Shown piece after piece: positions 17,271 to 25,706 of a stretch of DNA of 57,764 bases (its first letter is position 1; every line of letters begins with the position of its first letter). Position numbers and translations under genes: made by a program. The DNA is taken from NCBI GenBank assembly GCA_964569865.1, contig CAZMVQ010000006.1, positions 1-57,764 of the forward strand. Reading direction: 5' to 3'. Under the pieces are notes generated by a model. That model did not search any database, had not been told where the DNA came from, and saw only the letters and a list, made by a program, of their open reading frames with translations. The stretch comes from DROE01 sp964569865. GTDB lineage: Bacteria > Pseudomonadota > Alphaproteobacteria > Rhizobiales > Devosiaceae.

Positions 17271-17963
17271 ATGACTCGGGAAATTGTCCTAGATACAGAA
17301 ACAACCGGTCTAAACGCCAATGGCGGGGATAGGATAGTTGAAATAGGCTGTGTGGAGCTTTTCAATCACATTCCGACCGGTAGGAACTTTCATACTTATG
17401 TAAACCCTCAGCGTGATATGCCCGAAGGAGCTTATAAAGTTCACGGTCTATCCGAGCAATTTCTGTCAGACAAACCAGTATTTGGTGAGGTAAAAGACAA
17501 ATTTCTTGAATTTATCGAAGATACTACCCTGATTATTCACAATGCACCCTTTGATATGGGCTTTTTAAATTCTGAACTGAGCAATGTTCAAACATCGGAA
17601 ATAAAAAACCACGTGATTGATACGGTGCAACTGGCCCGCAAAAAGCACCCGGGAGCAAGAGTGGGCTTAGATGCCTTGTGTAAACATTACGGAATAGACA
17701 ATTCGAAACGAACGGTCCATGGAGCGCTTTTGGATAGTGAAATACTAGCCGAAGTATATCTGGAATTAATAGGTGGCCGCCAAGTCGGGTTGGCGCTCGG
17801 CAACACAGCAGCAAATATTGAGCCAGAGCATATACAAAATCGTAAAATCTATGCACCCAGACAAAATCCGGCGCTGCTAATCAATGAAGATCAAAAAGCT
17901 AACCATCTAGAATTGTTAGATGAATTGGGCACAACACCAATATGGAATAAATACAAAAACTAA
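17271..17963 (+). CDS. dnaQ: DNA polymerase III epsilon subunit, 3'-5' proofreading exonuclease
   Basis: A 230-residue DEDDh exonuclease that proofreads replication. Exo I is VLDTETTGL (D7, E9), Exo II lies in IIHNAPFDMGFLNSEL, and Exo III is VHGALLDSEILAEVY with the general-base histidine and final aspartate. Length matches the family; residues after about 180 form the tail that binds the alpha subunit. It overlaps the secB stop tail to tail. Confidence 0.95.
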   Translation: MTREIVLDTETTGLNANGGDRIVEIGCVELFNHIPTGRNFHTYVNPQRDMPEGAYKVHGLSEQFLSDKPVFGEVKDKFLEFIEDTTLIIHNAPFDMGFLNSELSNVQTSEIKNHVIDTVQLARKKHPGARVGLDALCKHYGIDNSKRTVHGALLDSEILAEVYLELIGGRQVGLALGNTAANIEPEHIQNRKIYAPRQNPALLINEDQKANHLELLDELGTTPIWNKYKN

Positions 17964-18547
17964 TTTACAGTTTTTGACTTAGTCGACTTTTTAGCTTTTG
18001 ATTTAGTGCCCGAAGTAGACTTTGTAGCGGCCTCGCCATTCGAACTATCACCAGAAGAACCTTTTGCCGCCTCACTCATACGGGTAAGATTTTGTCTGTA
18101 GATATTGGCAAAATCAACCGGCTCCATGAGCAGGGGCGGAAATCCACCAGCTTGAGTAACATTGGCCAAAACCTGTCTGGCAAAAGGAAAAATCAATCTT
18201 GGGCATTCGATCATCAAAGCCGGAGCCATTTGATTTTCAGGAACGTTGAGAATTTTAAACAACCCCCCATAAATCAACTCGATGTTAAACAGCACTTTGG
18301 TGTCGCGCTCTGCCTTGGCATTTAGTGTCAATTCAACGGCATAAACATCATCGGTTTGCTTTTTAACGGCAACATTAATGCCCACATTAAACACTGGAGA
18401 CGTCGCAGCACCCATGATGGAAGCTGGAGCATCCGGATTTTCAAAGCTTAAGTCCCGGATATATTGCCCAACGATATTAAGGGAGGGAAGAGTGGACGGA
18501 TCGGGGTTTTGTGCACCTGCCGGGGCGGGGGTCTTCTTGTCAGCCAT
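17960..18547 (-). CDS. secB: Protein-export chaperone SecB
   Basis: A 195-residue tetrameric chaperone that keeps precursors unfolded and passes them to SecA. The core begins at PSLNIVGQYIRDLSFENPDAP and includes ECPRLIFPFARQVLANVTQAGGFPPLLMEPVDFANIY (about residues 110-147), the most conserved part. It has a long low-complexity C-terminal tail of Ser, Thr and Lys (about 160-195) beyond the usual 160-170 residues. Its partner dnaQ converges on it with a 4-nt overlap. Confidence 0.96.
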   Translation of the reverse strand: MADKKTPAPAGAQNPDPSTLPSLNIVGQYIRDLSFENPDAPASIMGAATSPVFNVGINVAVKKQTDDVYAVELTLNAKAERDTKVLFNIELIYGGLFKILNVPENQMAPALMIECPRLIFPFARQVLANVTQAGGFPPLLMEPVDFANIYRQNLTRMSEAAKGSSGDSSNGEAATKSTSGTKSKAKKSTKSKTVN

Positions 18548-18675
18548 AAAAAAATCCTGCTAGAAACTAAAGTGTTATTTGCTGGCTAGCACCTTTGAGC
18601 CACTTGAACAAGCACCAGCTATCTATAATTCATCACCTTGAGTGCTCCAAAAAGTTCTGGTGTTAAAAATAATTC

Positions 18676-19137
18676 TTAACGCCAGTTGTTTTCGTCCAGA
18701 TCAACCACATTGTCCTGATCGTTATCCTGATCACCCGTAGTGGGTCCAAAATTATCATTGTTAAAATCATTGTTACCGACACTTACTGTCATTCGTGACT
18801 TTAGTGCCGAATAAATTTGACCTCGAATTGAAGGAACCAGCAATAAAAATCCGCACAAATCTGTGAAATATCCCGGTGTTAAAAGTAAAGCTCCGGCAAT
18901 TGCCAACATCAAGCCATCAGCGATCTGGCGAGCAGGCAACACGCCTGCACCCATTAATTGCTGAATTTCACTAATTAGTGACAGACCCTGAATTTTGATA
19001 ACATAAGATCCGATAAGGGCGGTAACCACAACACCGGCCAAGGTTGGCAAAAGTCCAATGGCTTGCCCCATGGCGATAAAAATGCCGATTTCCAAAATAG
19101 GCACTGCCAAAAAAACAAAAAATAACAATCTGCCCAT
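18676..19137 (-). CDS. fxsA: FxsA-family inner-membrane protein
   Basis: A 153-residue membrane protein of the FxsA family (named for suppression of F exclusion of phage T7 in E. coli). Hydrophobic segments cover about residues 2-22, 26-45 and 68-105, with the typical LEIGIFIAMG, GLMLAIAGALLLTPGYFTDLCGFLLLVPSIR. The C-terminus is acidic and Asn/Asp-rich. I chose the ATG at 19137, with GGGA 7 nt upstream and MGRLLFFVFLAVP fitting family starts, over an ATG 36 nt upstream. secB-fxsA-tim44 is a conserved neighbourhood in alphaproteobacteria. Confidence 0.88.
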   Translation of the reverse strand: MGRLLFFVFLAVPILEIGIFIAMGQAIGLLPTLAGVVVTALIGSYVIKIQGLSLISEIQQLMGAGVLPARQIADGLMLAIAGALLLTPGYFTDLCGFLLLVPSIRGQIYSALKSRMTVSVGNNDFNNDNFGPTTGDQDNDQDNVVDLDENNWR

Positions 19138-19183
19138 AAATTTATCCCACTTTTTTTGATCGCAATATATCACTACGGCCCTG

Positions 19184-19222
19184 TAACCAAAAAATCATGT
19201 CATATGAACTGGTTTTTGGTTA
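19184..19222. repeat. 10-bp perfect inverted repeat in a divergent promoter region
   Basis: TAACCAAAAA (19184-19193) and TTTTTGGTTA (19213-19222) flank a 19-nt spacer between the divergent fxsA and tim44-like starts. It could be an operator or a hairpin in either leader; the position between two starts argues against a terminator. Confidence 0.4.
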
Positions 19223-19320
19223 GCATTTGACTATATATAGGGCTTGCAAGTGCCATATGCGACCTTTAGCAATGGGCACGATAAAGATTTACTGCAAACA
19301 TTGTAAACATTGAGATTTTT

Positions 19321-20055
19321 ATGGCTGAGTTTTTCGATCTACCGACCCTGGTTATTATTGGCGTGGCAATTTTTATATTGATGCGTCTGCGCTCCGTCCT
19401 TGGAACCAGAACCGGCAATGAGCGCCCTCCCAAAAATAACGCTGACCCTAGACAACAACGTCCGCGCATCAAACCAGCCAATAAAGACGATGTGGTTGTT
19501 CCCTTGCACCCTGATCAGGCCCAGATTTTGCAAAAGGAAGAAATTGAGAGGGCCGAACGCAAATTCGAAGCTGAGTTGGAAAAATTCGCCGGCGACAATA
19601 AGCAGTTGCGCAAAGCTTTGACCGATATTTCCGAAGCTGACGAAAACTTCACACCCAAGAGTTTTATTGATGGAGCCGGTTCTGCCTATGAGATGATTGT
19701 AACGGCATTTGCTCAAGGGGATAAATCAACTCTGAAAAACCTGCTTGAAAAAGATGTCTATGATGGTTTTGTATCAGCGATAGATGCCCGCGAAGCACAA
19801 AACCACACGGTGGATTTCACTTTTGTTGCTTTGCCAAATATCCAATATTTGCAGGCAGAGCTTGATAAACGTGTTGCAAGCCTTACCCTTAGATTTGATG
19901 CTCAGGTGGTTTCTGCAACTAAAGACGCCGATGGGCAACTGATTGAGGGTCATGAAGAGCGCGTCGTGGACATAGCTGATGAATGGACCTTCTCCAGAAA
20001 CACCCGCTCTCGTGACCCGAACTGGAAATTGGTGGCAACTGATCAGATTTCTTAA
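19321..20055 (+). CDS. Tim44/TimA-family membrane-anchored protein
   Basis: A 244-residue protein with an N-terminal membrane segment (about 7-24, LPTLVIIGVAIFILMRLRSVLG), a charged linker with proline and arginine (about 30-75) and a C-terminal Tim44-like domain (about 95-240) ending in the typical DEWTFSRNTRSRDPNWKLVATDQI. Mitochondrial Tim44 belongs to this family; the bacterial members are inner-membrane proteins with a proposed envelope or protein-interaction role. The context between fxsA and the smr gene is typical, although mltA, which usually follows, is missing. Confidence 0.88.
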   Translation: MAEFFDLPTLVIIGVAIFILMRLRSVLGTRTGNERPPKNNADPRQQRPRIKPANKDDVVVPLHPDQAQILQKEEIERAERKFEAELEKFAGDNKQLRKALTDISEADENFTPKSFIDGAGSAYEMIVTAFAQGDKSTLKNLLEKDVYDGFVSAIDAREAQNHTVDFTFVALPNIQYLQAELDKRVASLTLRFDAQVVSATKDADGQLIEGHEERVVDIADEWTFSRNTRSRDPNWKLVATDQIS

Positions 20056-20126
20056 GCAAATGCTTAGGCTTTCTGTTTGATTTGCTTTGCCGTGCATTAG
20101 AAAAATGAAAAGCTCGGCAATTTATT

Positions 20127-20762
20127 ATGGCTAGACTTAAAAGTCCAAAAGCAAATAAATCCAGACAAACCGATTGGCATTTGTGGAACGAAGTAAAGCT
20201 GACGGTTAATCCGTTGCGTAAAAAACTCGCTGCCAAGGCGGTTATCAGCGAAGACAAGCAAAAAAATTTCGATATAGCGGGCACTCAAAAAAAAGAAAAA
20301 CCCGCTAAATTCAATTCACCTTCGCCAATCCGCCATCAAACTTATACTAATTCAAAAAATTCTTTTACTCTGGATTTGGTAGACCGAGGTCTTCCAGAAA
20401 TTGAACCGCGCATGCATCGCCACGTTCGCCGTGGACGCATTCCGATCGAAGCGCGCATTGATCTGCATGGCATGAACCAGAATGTTGCTCGAGCTACTCT
20501 CAACAATTTTATCCAGAATCGTTTTCAACAGGGCGATCGCACATTATTGATAATAACTGGAAAAGGACAAAAACCCCCCGCTTACGGATTGCAAATGCGC
20601 GGCGGAGTTTTGCGTCAAATGTTACCCATTTGGCTCAAAGAGCCACAATTGGCCCCGCTAATTTCAGGGTTTGAAGTTTCGGGCCGCCACCACGGAGGCG
20701 AAGGGGCATTTTATGTGCGCCTGAAAAATATTTCCAAAAATACGCCTGAGAGAAACCGATGA
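20127..20762 (+). CDS. Smr-domain protein (putative endonuclease)
   Basis: A 211-residue protein with a basic N-terminal arm and a C-terminal Smr (MutS2-related) domain over about residues 108-205. The hallmarks IDLHGMNQNVARATLNNFI and LLIITGKGQ are present, and the end GGEGAFYVRLKN matches single-Smr proteins of alphaproteobacteria. Smr domains are nucleases or nucleic-acid binders; the cellular job of this stand-alone type is unclear. It overlaps the start of the xre gene by 4 nt. Confidence 0.9.
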   Translation: MARLKSPKANKSRQTDWHLWNEVKLTVNPLRKKLAAKAVISEDKQKNFDIAGTQKKEKPAKFNSPSPIRHQTYTNSKNSFTLDLVDRGLPEIEPRMHRHVRRGRIPIEARIDLHGMNQNVARATLNNFIQNRFQQGDRTLLIITGKGQKPPAYGLQMRGGVLRQMLPIWLKEPQLAPLISGFEVSGRHHGGEGAFYVRLKNISKNTPERNR

Positions 20763-21066
20763 CACCCCTTGGAGATAAATTGCGCAGGCTTCGAGCGGAG
20801 CGGGGAATTACGCTAAAAGAAATGGCTCAGGCCTTAAATGTTTCCAGTGCTTATCTTTCAGCTCTGGAGCATGGAAAGCGTGGAAAACCCACATGGTTTT
20901 TGTTGCATCGCATCATTGCATTTTTTAATGTTATCTGGGACGAGGCAGAAGAATTGCAAAGACTGGCGGAAATTTCAGACCCCAAAATCAGGATAGTCAC
21001 AACGGGAATGGCCCCTGAAGCCACCGAGTTGAGCAATTATTTGGCCAAGGAAATAGGTAGGCTTTC
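20759..21066 (+). CDS. XRE-family helix-turn-helix protein, 3' end in gap
   Basis: The visible 102 residues contain a Cro/CI-type helix-turn-helix (about 6-65: LRRLRAERGITLKEMAQAL, VSSAYLSALEHGKRGKPT) followed by FNVIWDEAEELQRLAEISDPKIRI and ATELSNYLAKEIGRL. This is a conserved small regulator found beside smr and hslU in Hyphomicrobiales, with unknown targets. Family length suggests about 20 more residues, lost in the N run. Start overlaps the smr stop. Confidence 0.85.
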
Positions 21067-21166
21067 NNNNNNNNNNNNNNNNNNNNNNNNNNNNNNNNNN
21101 NNNNNNNNNNNNNNNNNNNNNNNNNNNNNNNNNNNNNNNNNNNNNNNNNNNNNNNNNNNNNNNNNN
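21067..21166. other. Assembly gap (100 N) between xre and hslU
   Basis: Exactly 100 N. It removes the 3' ends of two convergent genes, xre and hslU. No overlap between the flanks was seen. Confidence 0.98.
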
Positions 21167-22452
21167 GCATTGCCTGCCAGATCGCCCACTTTCTCTTTTA
21201 CAAAAGCTGCGTCAATTTTTATGGATTCCCCGCTTTTATCGGGAGCATCAAACGAAATATCTTCGACCAGCCGTTCCATAACGGTTTGTAATCTTCTGGC
21301 ACCGATATTTTCGACACTGGAATTCACTTCAAATGCAGCATCGGCGATGGCCTCAATAGCATTGTCGCTAAATTCCAGCGTAACCCCTTCGGTGCCCATC
21401 AGCGCTATATATTGCTTGATCAGACTGGCTTCGGTGTCGTTTAGAATTTGTACGAAATCATCCCGTGTCAATGCTCGAAGCTCAACGCGTATTGGCAAGC
21501 GGCCCTGCAGTTCGGGCAGCAAATCCGATGGTTTTGACAGGTGAAACGCCCCCGAAGCAATAAACAGAATATGATCGGTGTTGACCGGCCCGTGTTTTGT
21601 GGAAACAACGGTGCCCTCGATCAGGGGCAAAAGATCGCGCTGTACGCCCTCACGTGAAACTTCGCCACCCCCGCGTCCTTCACGAACGCAGATTTTGTCG
21701 ATTTCGTCTAAAAAGACAATCCCGTGATTTTCCACCAGCTCGATTGCCTCTACCTTGATCTGGTCCTGATCCAACAGTTTGTCTGCTTCTTCGCCAATTA
21801 ATAGCGCATAACTGTCTTTTATTTTGAGCTTTCGCTTAACCCCCGGCTGATTAAAGGCCTTTCCAAACATTTCAGACAGGTTGATCATGGCGCCACCGCC
21901 GGGCATTCCAGGGATTTCAAACGAACCCGGACCACCAGATGACGCACTAAGCTCCACTTCGATTTCCTTATCGTCCAATTCGTTGGCCCGCAGTTTTTTG
22001 CGAAAACTTTCTCTGGTTGCCGCTTGCGCTGAAACTCCAACAAGAGCATCAAGAACCCGCTCTTCTGCTTGTAAGTGCGCCTTGGCCTGCACCTTTTTGC
22101 GTTTTTGCTCTTTTAGAATTCCAATGCCAGCTTCCACAAGATCTCTAACGATCTGCTCCACATCGCGCCCCACATAACCAACTTCGGTAAATTTGGTTGC
22201 TTCAACCTTGATAAAGGGCGAATTGGCCAGCCGGGCCAACCTTCTTGAAATTTCGGTTTTCCCGACCCCTGTCGGTCCGATCATTAATATATTTTTCGGG
22301 CTGATTTCCCGGCGCATATCTTCGGGAAGCTGTTGGCGACGCCAGCGGTTTCTCAAAGCTATGGCCACGGCTCGTTTGGCGCTGTTCTGGCCAACAATAT
22401 GCCTATCCAGCTCGGATACAATTTCACGGGGGGAGAAGGTTTTTTCACTCAT
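21167..22452 (-). CDS. hslU: ATP-dependent protease ATPase subunit HslU, 3' end in gap
   Basis: The AAA+ unfoldase of the HslUV protease. About 428 residues are visible. Walker A is GPTGVGKTEISRRLARL, Walker B IVFLDEIDKI, the I-domain lies near residues 110-230, and the pore motif GYVGRDVE is present. The sequence stops at KVGDLAGN; the family normally continues with about eight residues (EDLSRFIL type) that insert into HslV, hidden by the gap. I chose the ATG at 22452 (MSEKTFSPREIV) over a TTG two codons upstream; GGAA is 7 nt ahead of it. It follows hslV by about 60 nt. Confidence 0.95.
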
Positions 22453-22511
22453 ATTCAAATTCCAGATTCTTGGATAATTTTGTCAGGAAAGGCAGAAAAG
22501 TCTCAAAAAAA

Positions 22512-23072
22512 CTATTTGGCGTCTAAGCTTTCAAGAGTTACCTGATCATTTGTATAAACGCAGATTTTTGCAGCGATCGCCAATGCCGAACGGGCAATAT
22601 CTTCTGCTTCTTTATCAGTATCCAGCAGAGCCAACGCAGCCGACAGGGCAAAATTGCCCCCCGAGCCAATGGCCACCACTCCATCATCAGGGCTTAAAAC
22701 ATCTCCCGTTCCGGTTAAAACCAAAGAATCCGTGGCATCAACCACAATCAGCATTGCTTCAAGCTTGCGTAAATACCGGTCGGTACGCCAATCCTTAGCC
22801 AGTTCAACACAAGCGCGCATCAATTTGCCCGGATATTGCTCCAGCTTGGCCTCGAGGCGCTCAAAAAGAGTAAAAGCATCGGCGGTCGCCCCGGCAAATC
22901 CGGCAATCACCTGTCCGTTGGATAAAATCCGCACTTTTTTAGCACCGTGCTTGATAACGGTTGGACCAAGGGACACTTGCCCATCACCGGCCACAACCAC
23001 TTTGTCGCCCTTGCGCACTGATACGATGGTTGTTCCGTGCCAGTTTGGGAAATTCTGGTTTTGATCGCTCAT
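22512..23072 (-). CDS. hslV: ATP-dependent protease subunit HslV
   Basis: A threonine peptidase of proteasome-beta type, about 186 residues. The mature N-terminus is the TTIVSVRKG threonine after a 13-residue propeptide ending NWHG; VVAGDGQVSLG and IGSGGNFALSAALALLD are family signatures. Two ATGs, at 23081 and 23072, are possible. An AGGA lies 2 nt before the first and 11 nt before the second, so I favour the second weakly. Transcription should run hslV to hslU. Confidence 0.95.
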   Translation of the reverse strand: MSDQNQNFPNWHGTTIVSVRKGDKVVVAGDGQVSLGPTVIKHGAKKVRILSNGQVIAGFAGATADAFTLFERLEAKLEQYPGKLMRACVELAKDWRTDRYLRKLEAMLIVVDATDSLVLTGTGDVLSPDDGVVAIGSGGNFALSAALALLDTDKEAEDIARSALAIAAKICVYTNDQVTLESLDAK

Positions 23073-23107
23073 TTTTAACATTGTCCTGAAATTATGCCGA
23101 TAGCTCT

Positions 23108-23135
23108 ACTTAGGGTGTTGCACGCCAATTGCAAA
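23108..23135 (-). promoter_or_regulatory. Weak RpoH-like promoter before hslVU
   Basis: On the minus strand TTTG (23135-23132), 17 nt, then CCTAAGT (23114-23108). The alphaproteobacterial RpoH consensus is CTTG-N17/18-CYTATNT, so there are two mismatches. Support comes mainly from the usual heat-shock control of hslVU. Confidence 0.3.
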
Positions 23136-23238
23136 CTTTACCCTTTCAATCCTTTGCCAAAGCTACGCAAACTGTTAAAGGGCTGCCAATAGAGTGCAAT
23201 AAACTTAAGCCGTAATAAGCCTAAAAAGGTCAAATATC

Positions 23239-23826
23239 ATGCGCAAAGCTCAAATTTCCCGCACTACCGGCGAAACTTCCATAAAAGCCAGCGTTAATCT
23301 GGATGGCACCGGCCAAAGCCAGATTGAGACAGGCATTGGTTTTCTCGATCATATGCTTGATCTTTTGGCGCGCCATTCTTTGATAGATATAAATATTGCC
23401 GCCAAGGGTGATTTGCATGTGGATTTTCACCACACTGCCGAAGATGTGGGCATTGTGCTGGGTCAGGCGATCAATCAGGCATTGGCGGATAAAAAGGGCA
23501 TAACCCGTTACGCCTCGCTGGATTTGCCCATGGACGAAGCTTTAACAAGGGTGGCAATCGATGTTTCAGGGCGTCCGTTCTTGGTATTTAAGGTCGAGTT
23601 TTCTCGCGATAAGGTGGGTGAAATGGATACGGAACTGTTTCAGGAATGGTTTCAGGCCTTTGCCATGAATGCGGGTATTACCCTTCATGTTGAAAACCTA
23701 TATGGCGAGAATAATCACCATATTGCCGAAAGTGCCTTTAAGGGTCTGGCGCGGGCATTACGAGCGGCGCTGGCCATTGATCCACGCACTAAAGAGCAAA
23801 TTCCTTCATCCAAAGGGCTTTTATAA
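23239..23826 (+). CDS. hisB: Imidazoleglycerol-phosphate dehydratase
   Basis: A 195-residue monofunctional HisB, catalysing the sixth step of histidine synthesis with two Mn ions. The metal ligands are in GFLDHMLDLLARHS, DFHHTAEDVGI and NNHHIAESAFKGLARAL. Length is right for the dehydratase alone, without the phosphatase domain of the E. coli protein. It starts the rightward histidine cluster and is divergent from hslV. Confidence 0.97.
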   Translation: MRKAQISRTTGETSIKASVNLDGTGQSQIETGIGFLDHMLDLLARHSLIDINIAAKGDLHVDFHHTAEDVGIVLGQAINQALADKKGITRYASLDLPMDEALTRVAIDVSGRPFLVFKVEFSRDKVGEMDTELFQEWFQAFAMNAGITLHVENLYGENNHHIAESAFKGLARALRAALAIDPRTKEQIPSSKGLL

Positions 23827-23893
23827 AAGAGCAGCTTTAATCTTTAGGCTTTGAAAACCCTGATAAAGTGTCCGCAAAAACGGGAAAAATGAA

Positions 23894-24322
23894 TTGAAAT
23901 TGTTCATTGTGTTTCAAAATCCCTCCAGAAGTGATGATAAGGCTTTTATATTTCTAAAAGATGGCTTTAGCTGGCTGGCTTTTTTGCTTCCCCCTCTTTG
24001 GGCGCTGGCAAATCGCTTATGGCTGCCATTGCTGGCCATACTGGTTGTGGCAACATTGCTGATATATGCTGCCGGCCTGTTTTCATTGCCCTTTTTGTGG
24101 ATATATCTGCTTGTCAGTTGGTGGTTGGCCATGGCGGCCAGCTCCATAACCGGGTTTTTTCTCGTTCGTCGTGGGTGGACCGAGATGCAATATGTTGAGG
24201 CCCCTGATATGGAGACTGCGGAACAGATATTTTTTAATTCTTTGCAAGCAAAATCTCGCAAACTTTCAACTGATTATTCCCCGGCCCAATCTTCGTTAGC
24301 AAATAGTGACGCTTTGATATGA
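23894..24322 (+). CDS. DUF2628-domain membrane protein
   Basis: A 142-residue protein with a KLFIVFQNPSRSDDKAFIFLKDGFSWLAFLLPPLWAL start typical of DUF2628, then hydrophobic segments at about 27-40, 44-70 and 72-95. The second half is polar. The start is a TTG with GGGA upstream; an overlapping ATG gives only a two-codon peptide. Its place between hisB and hisH, with an ATGA overlap into hisH, is conserved in Hyphomicrobiales, yet a role in histidine synthesis is not established. Confidence 0.82.
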   Translation: MKLFIVFQNPSRSDDKAFIFLKDGFSWLAFLLPPLWALANRLWLPLLAILVVATLLIYAAGLFSLPFLWIYLLVSWWLAMAASSITGFFLVRRGWTEMQYVEAPDMETAEQIFFNSLQAKSRKLSTDYSPAQSSLANSDALI

Positions 24323-24975
24323 AACAGACAATCGCCATTATTGATTATGGCTCGGGAAACCTCAATTCCGCCCAAAAAGCCTTTCAGCGCGCCGCAATGG
24401 AAGCGGGAATAGATGCGCAGATTATTGTTTCTTCTGATCCGGAACAGGTAAAAAGGGCAGATAGAATTGTCTTGCCAGGAGTTGGTGCATTTGCCGATTG
24501 TCGGGAGGGGCTTTTGGCCCTTGCTGGCATGGAACAGGTGTTGCAAGAGCGGGTAATTGATGCCGGAGTGCCCTTCTTTGGCATTTGTGTTGGCATGCAA
24601 TTGATGGCCGAGCGTGGGCTGGAAAAACAGACATTGCCCGGTTTTGGCTGGATAAAAGGCGATGTAGTTGCCTATTCCCCGGATGATAAAAATCTTAAAA
24701 TTCCCCATATGGGCTGGAATACACTTGATTTTATCCGCCCTCATCCGCTTTTTGCCGATATTGAAGACGGACCGACCGGTTTGCACGCCTATTTTGTGCA
24801 CTCCTATCATTTAGAGGTTAAGGACGAGAGTCAGCTTTTGGCCACAGCCGAATATGGTGGCTTGATCAGCGCAATTGTTGGTCGTGATAATATGGTTGGA
24901 ACTCAATTTCACCCGGAAAAAAGTCAAAAACTCGGACTGGCAATGATCGGAAATTTTTTAAGGTGGAAACCATGA
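24319..24975 (+). CDS. hisH: Imidazole glycerol phosphate synthase, glutaminase subunit
   Basis: A 218-residue class I glutamine amidotransferase that feeds ammonia to HisF. Catalytic triad: C90 in FGICVGMQLM, with the His-Glu pair in GTQFHPEKSQ near residue 199. The N-terminal IDYGSGNLNS and VLPGVGAFAD are HisH signatures. Start overlaps the DUF2628 gene and its stop overlaps the hisA ATG, so translation is coupled. Confidence 0.97.
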   Translation: MKQTIAIIDYGSGNLNSAQKAFQRAAMEAGIDAQIIVSSDPEQVKRADRIVLPGVGAFADCREGLLALAGMEQVLQERVIDAGVPFFGICVGMQLMAERGLEKQTLPGFGWIKGDVVAYSPDDKNLKIPHMGWNTLDFIRPHPLFADIEDGPTGLHAYFVHSYHLEVKDESQLLATAEYGGLISAIVGRDNMVGTQFHPEKSQKLGLAMIGNFLRWKP

Positions 24976-25706
24976 TCCTTTTTCCAGCTATTGATCTTAA
25001 AGATGGCCAATGTGTGCGTCTCAAGCTTGGTGATATGGATCAGGTCACGGTTTTTAACGATGATCCGGCCGCTCAGGCTAAAACCTTTGAAGAGCAAGGG
25101 TTTCAATATCTGCATGTAGTTGATCTTAATGGTGCTTTTTCTGGTAGAAATATCAATGGGCAGGCCGTGGAAGCCATATTGAGGGCAGTGCAGTTTCCGG
25201 TGCAGCTCGGTGGCGGCATAAGAACTTTGCAACAGATTGAGTTTTGGTTAGAGCGCGGTCTGACGCGGGTAATTTTGGGCACAATTGCTGTAAAAGATCC
25301 CGATCTGGTTAAAGAAGCATGCAAAAAATTTCCCGGACAGGTTGCAGTTGGCATTGATGCCAAAGGTGGCAAAGTTGCAGTTCAGGGTTGGGCTGAAAGC
25401 TCAGAGCTTGGCGTCATTGAAATGGCTCAAAGATTTGAAGGGGCGGGAGTTGCAGCAATGATTTATACGGATATTGACCGGGATGGAATTTTAACCGGTA
25501 TCAACTGGCCCTCTACGCTAAAATTGGCCAATTCCGTGGCAATTCCAACTATTGCATCGGGCGGATTGGCTTCCATGGATGATATTAAAAAGCTGGCCTC
25601 GCCTGAGTGTCGGATTTTGGAAGGCGCAATTTCAGGCCGGGCGCTTTATGATGGGCGCATTGATGCCAAAGAAGCGCTGCAATTGTTGAAAGGTCAAAAA
25701 AATTGA
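24972..25706 (+). CDS. hisA: Phosphoribosylformimino-5-aminoimidazole carboxamide ribotide isomerase
   Basis: A 244-residue TIM-barrel isomerase (ProFAR isomerase) that makes the HisF substrate. Catalytic aspartates are D8 in PAIDLKDG and the one in YTDIDRDG; both half-barrels carry GG phosphate sites (QLGGGIRT and IASGGLASM). I chose ATG 24972, which has AGGTGG upstream inside the hisH end, over GTG 24963. Its stop overlaps the hisF TTG. Confidence 0.97.
   Translation: MILFPAIDLKDGQCVRLKLGDMDQVTVFNDDPAAQAKTFEEQGFQYLHVVDLNGAFSGRNINGQAVEAILRAVQFPVQLGGGIRTLQQIEFWLERGLTRVILGTIAVKDPDLVKEACKKFPGQVAVGIDAKGGKVAVQGWAESSELGVIEMAQRFEGAGVAAMIYTDIDRDGILTGINWPSTLKLANSVAIPTIASGGLASMDDIKKLASPECRILEGAISGRALYDGRIDAKEALQLLKGQKN

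Noticed and set aside
18639..18645. GAGTGCT resembling half of a CIRCE operator near secB
   Set aside because: The partner half TTAGCACTC is absent at the proper spacing.
21167..21544. Forward ORF running from the xre gene across the gap opposite hslU
   Set aside because: It is the antisense of hslU joined to xre through N. The protein after the gap has no domain.
21646..21661. CACGTGAAAC half of a parS in hslU
   Set aside because: Only one arm matches; five of 16 positions differ, and the codons are explained by the conserved HslU protein.
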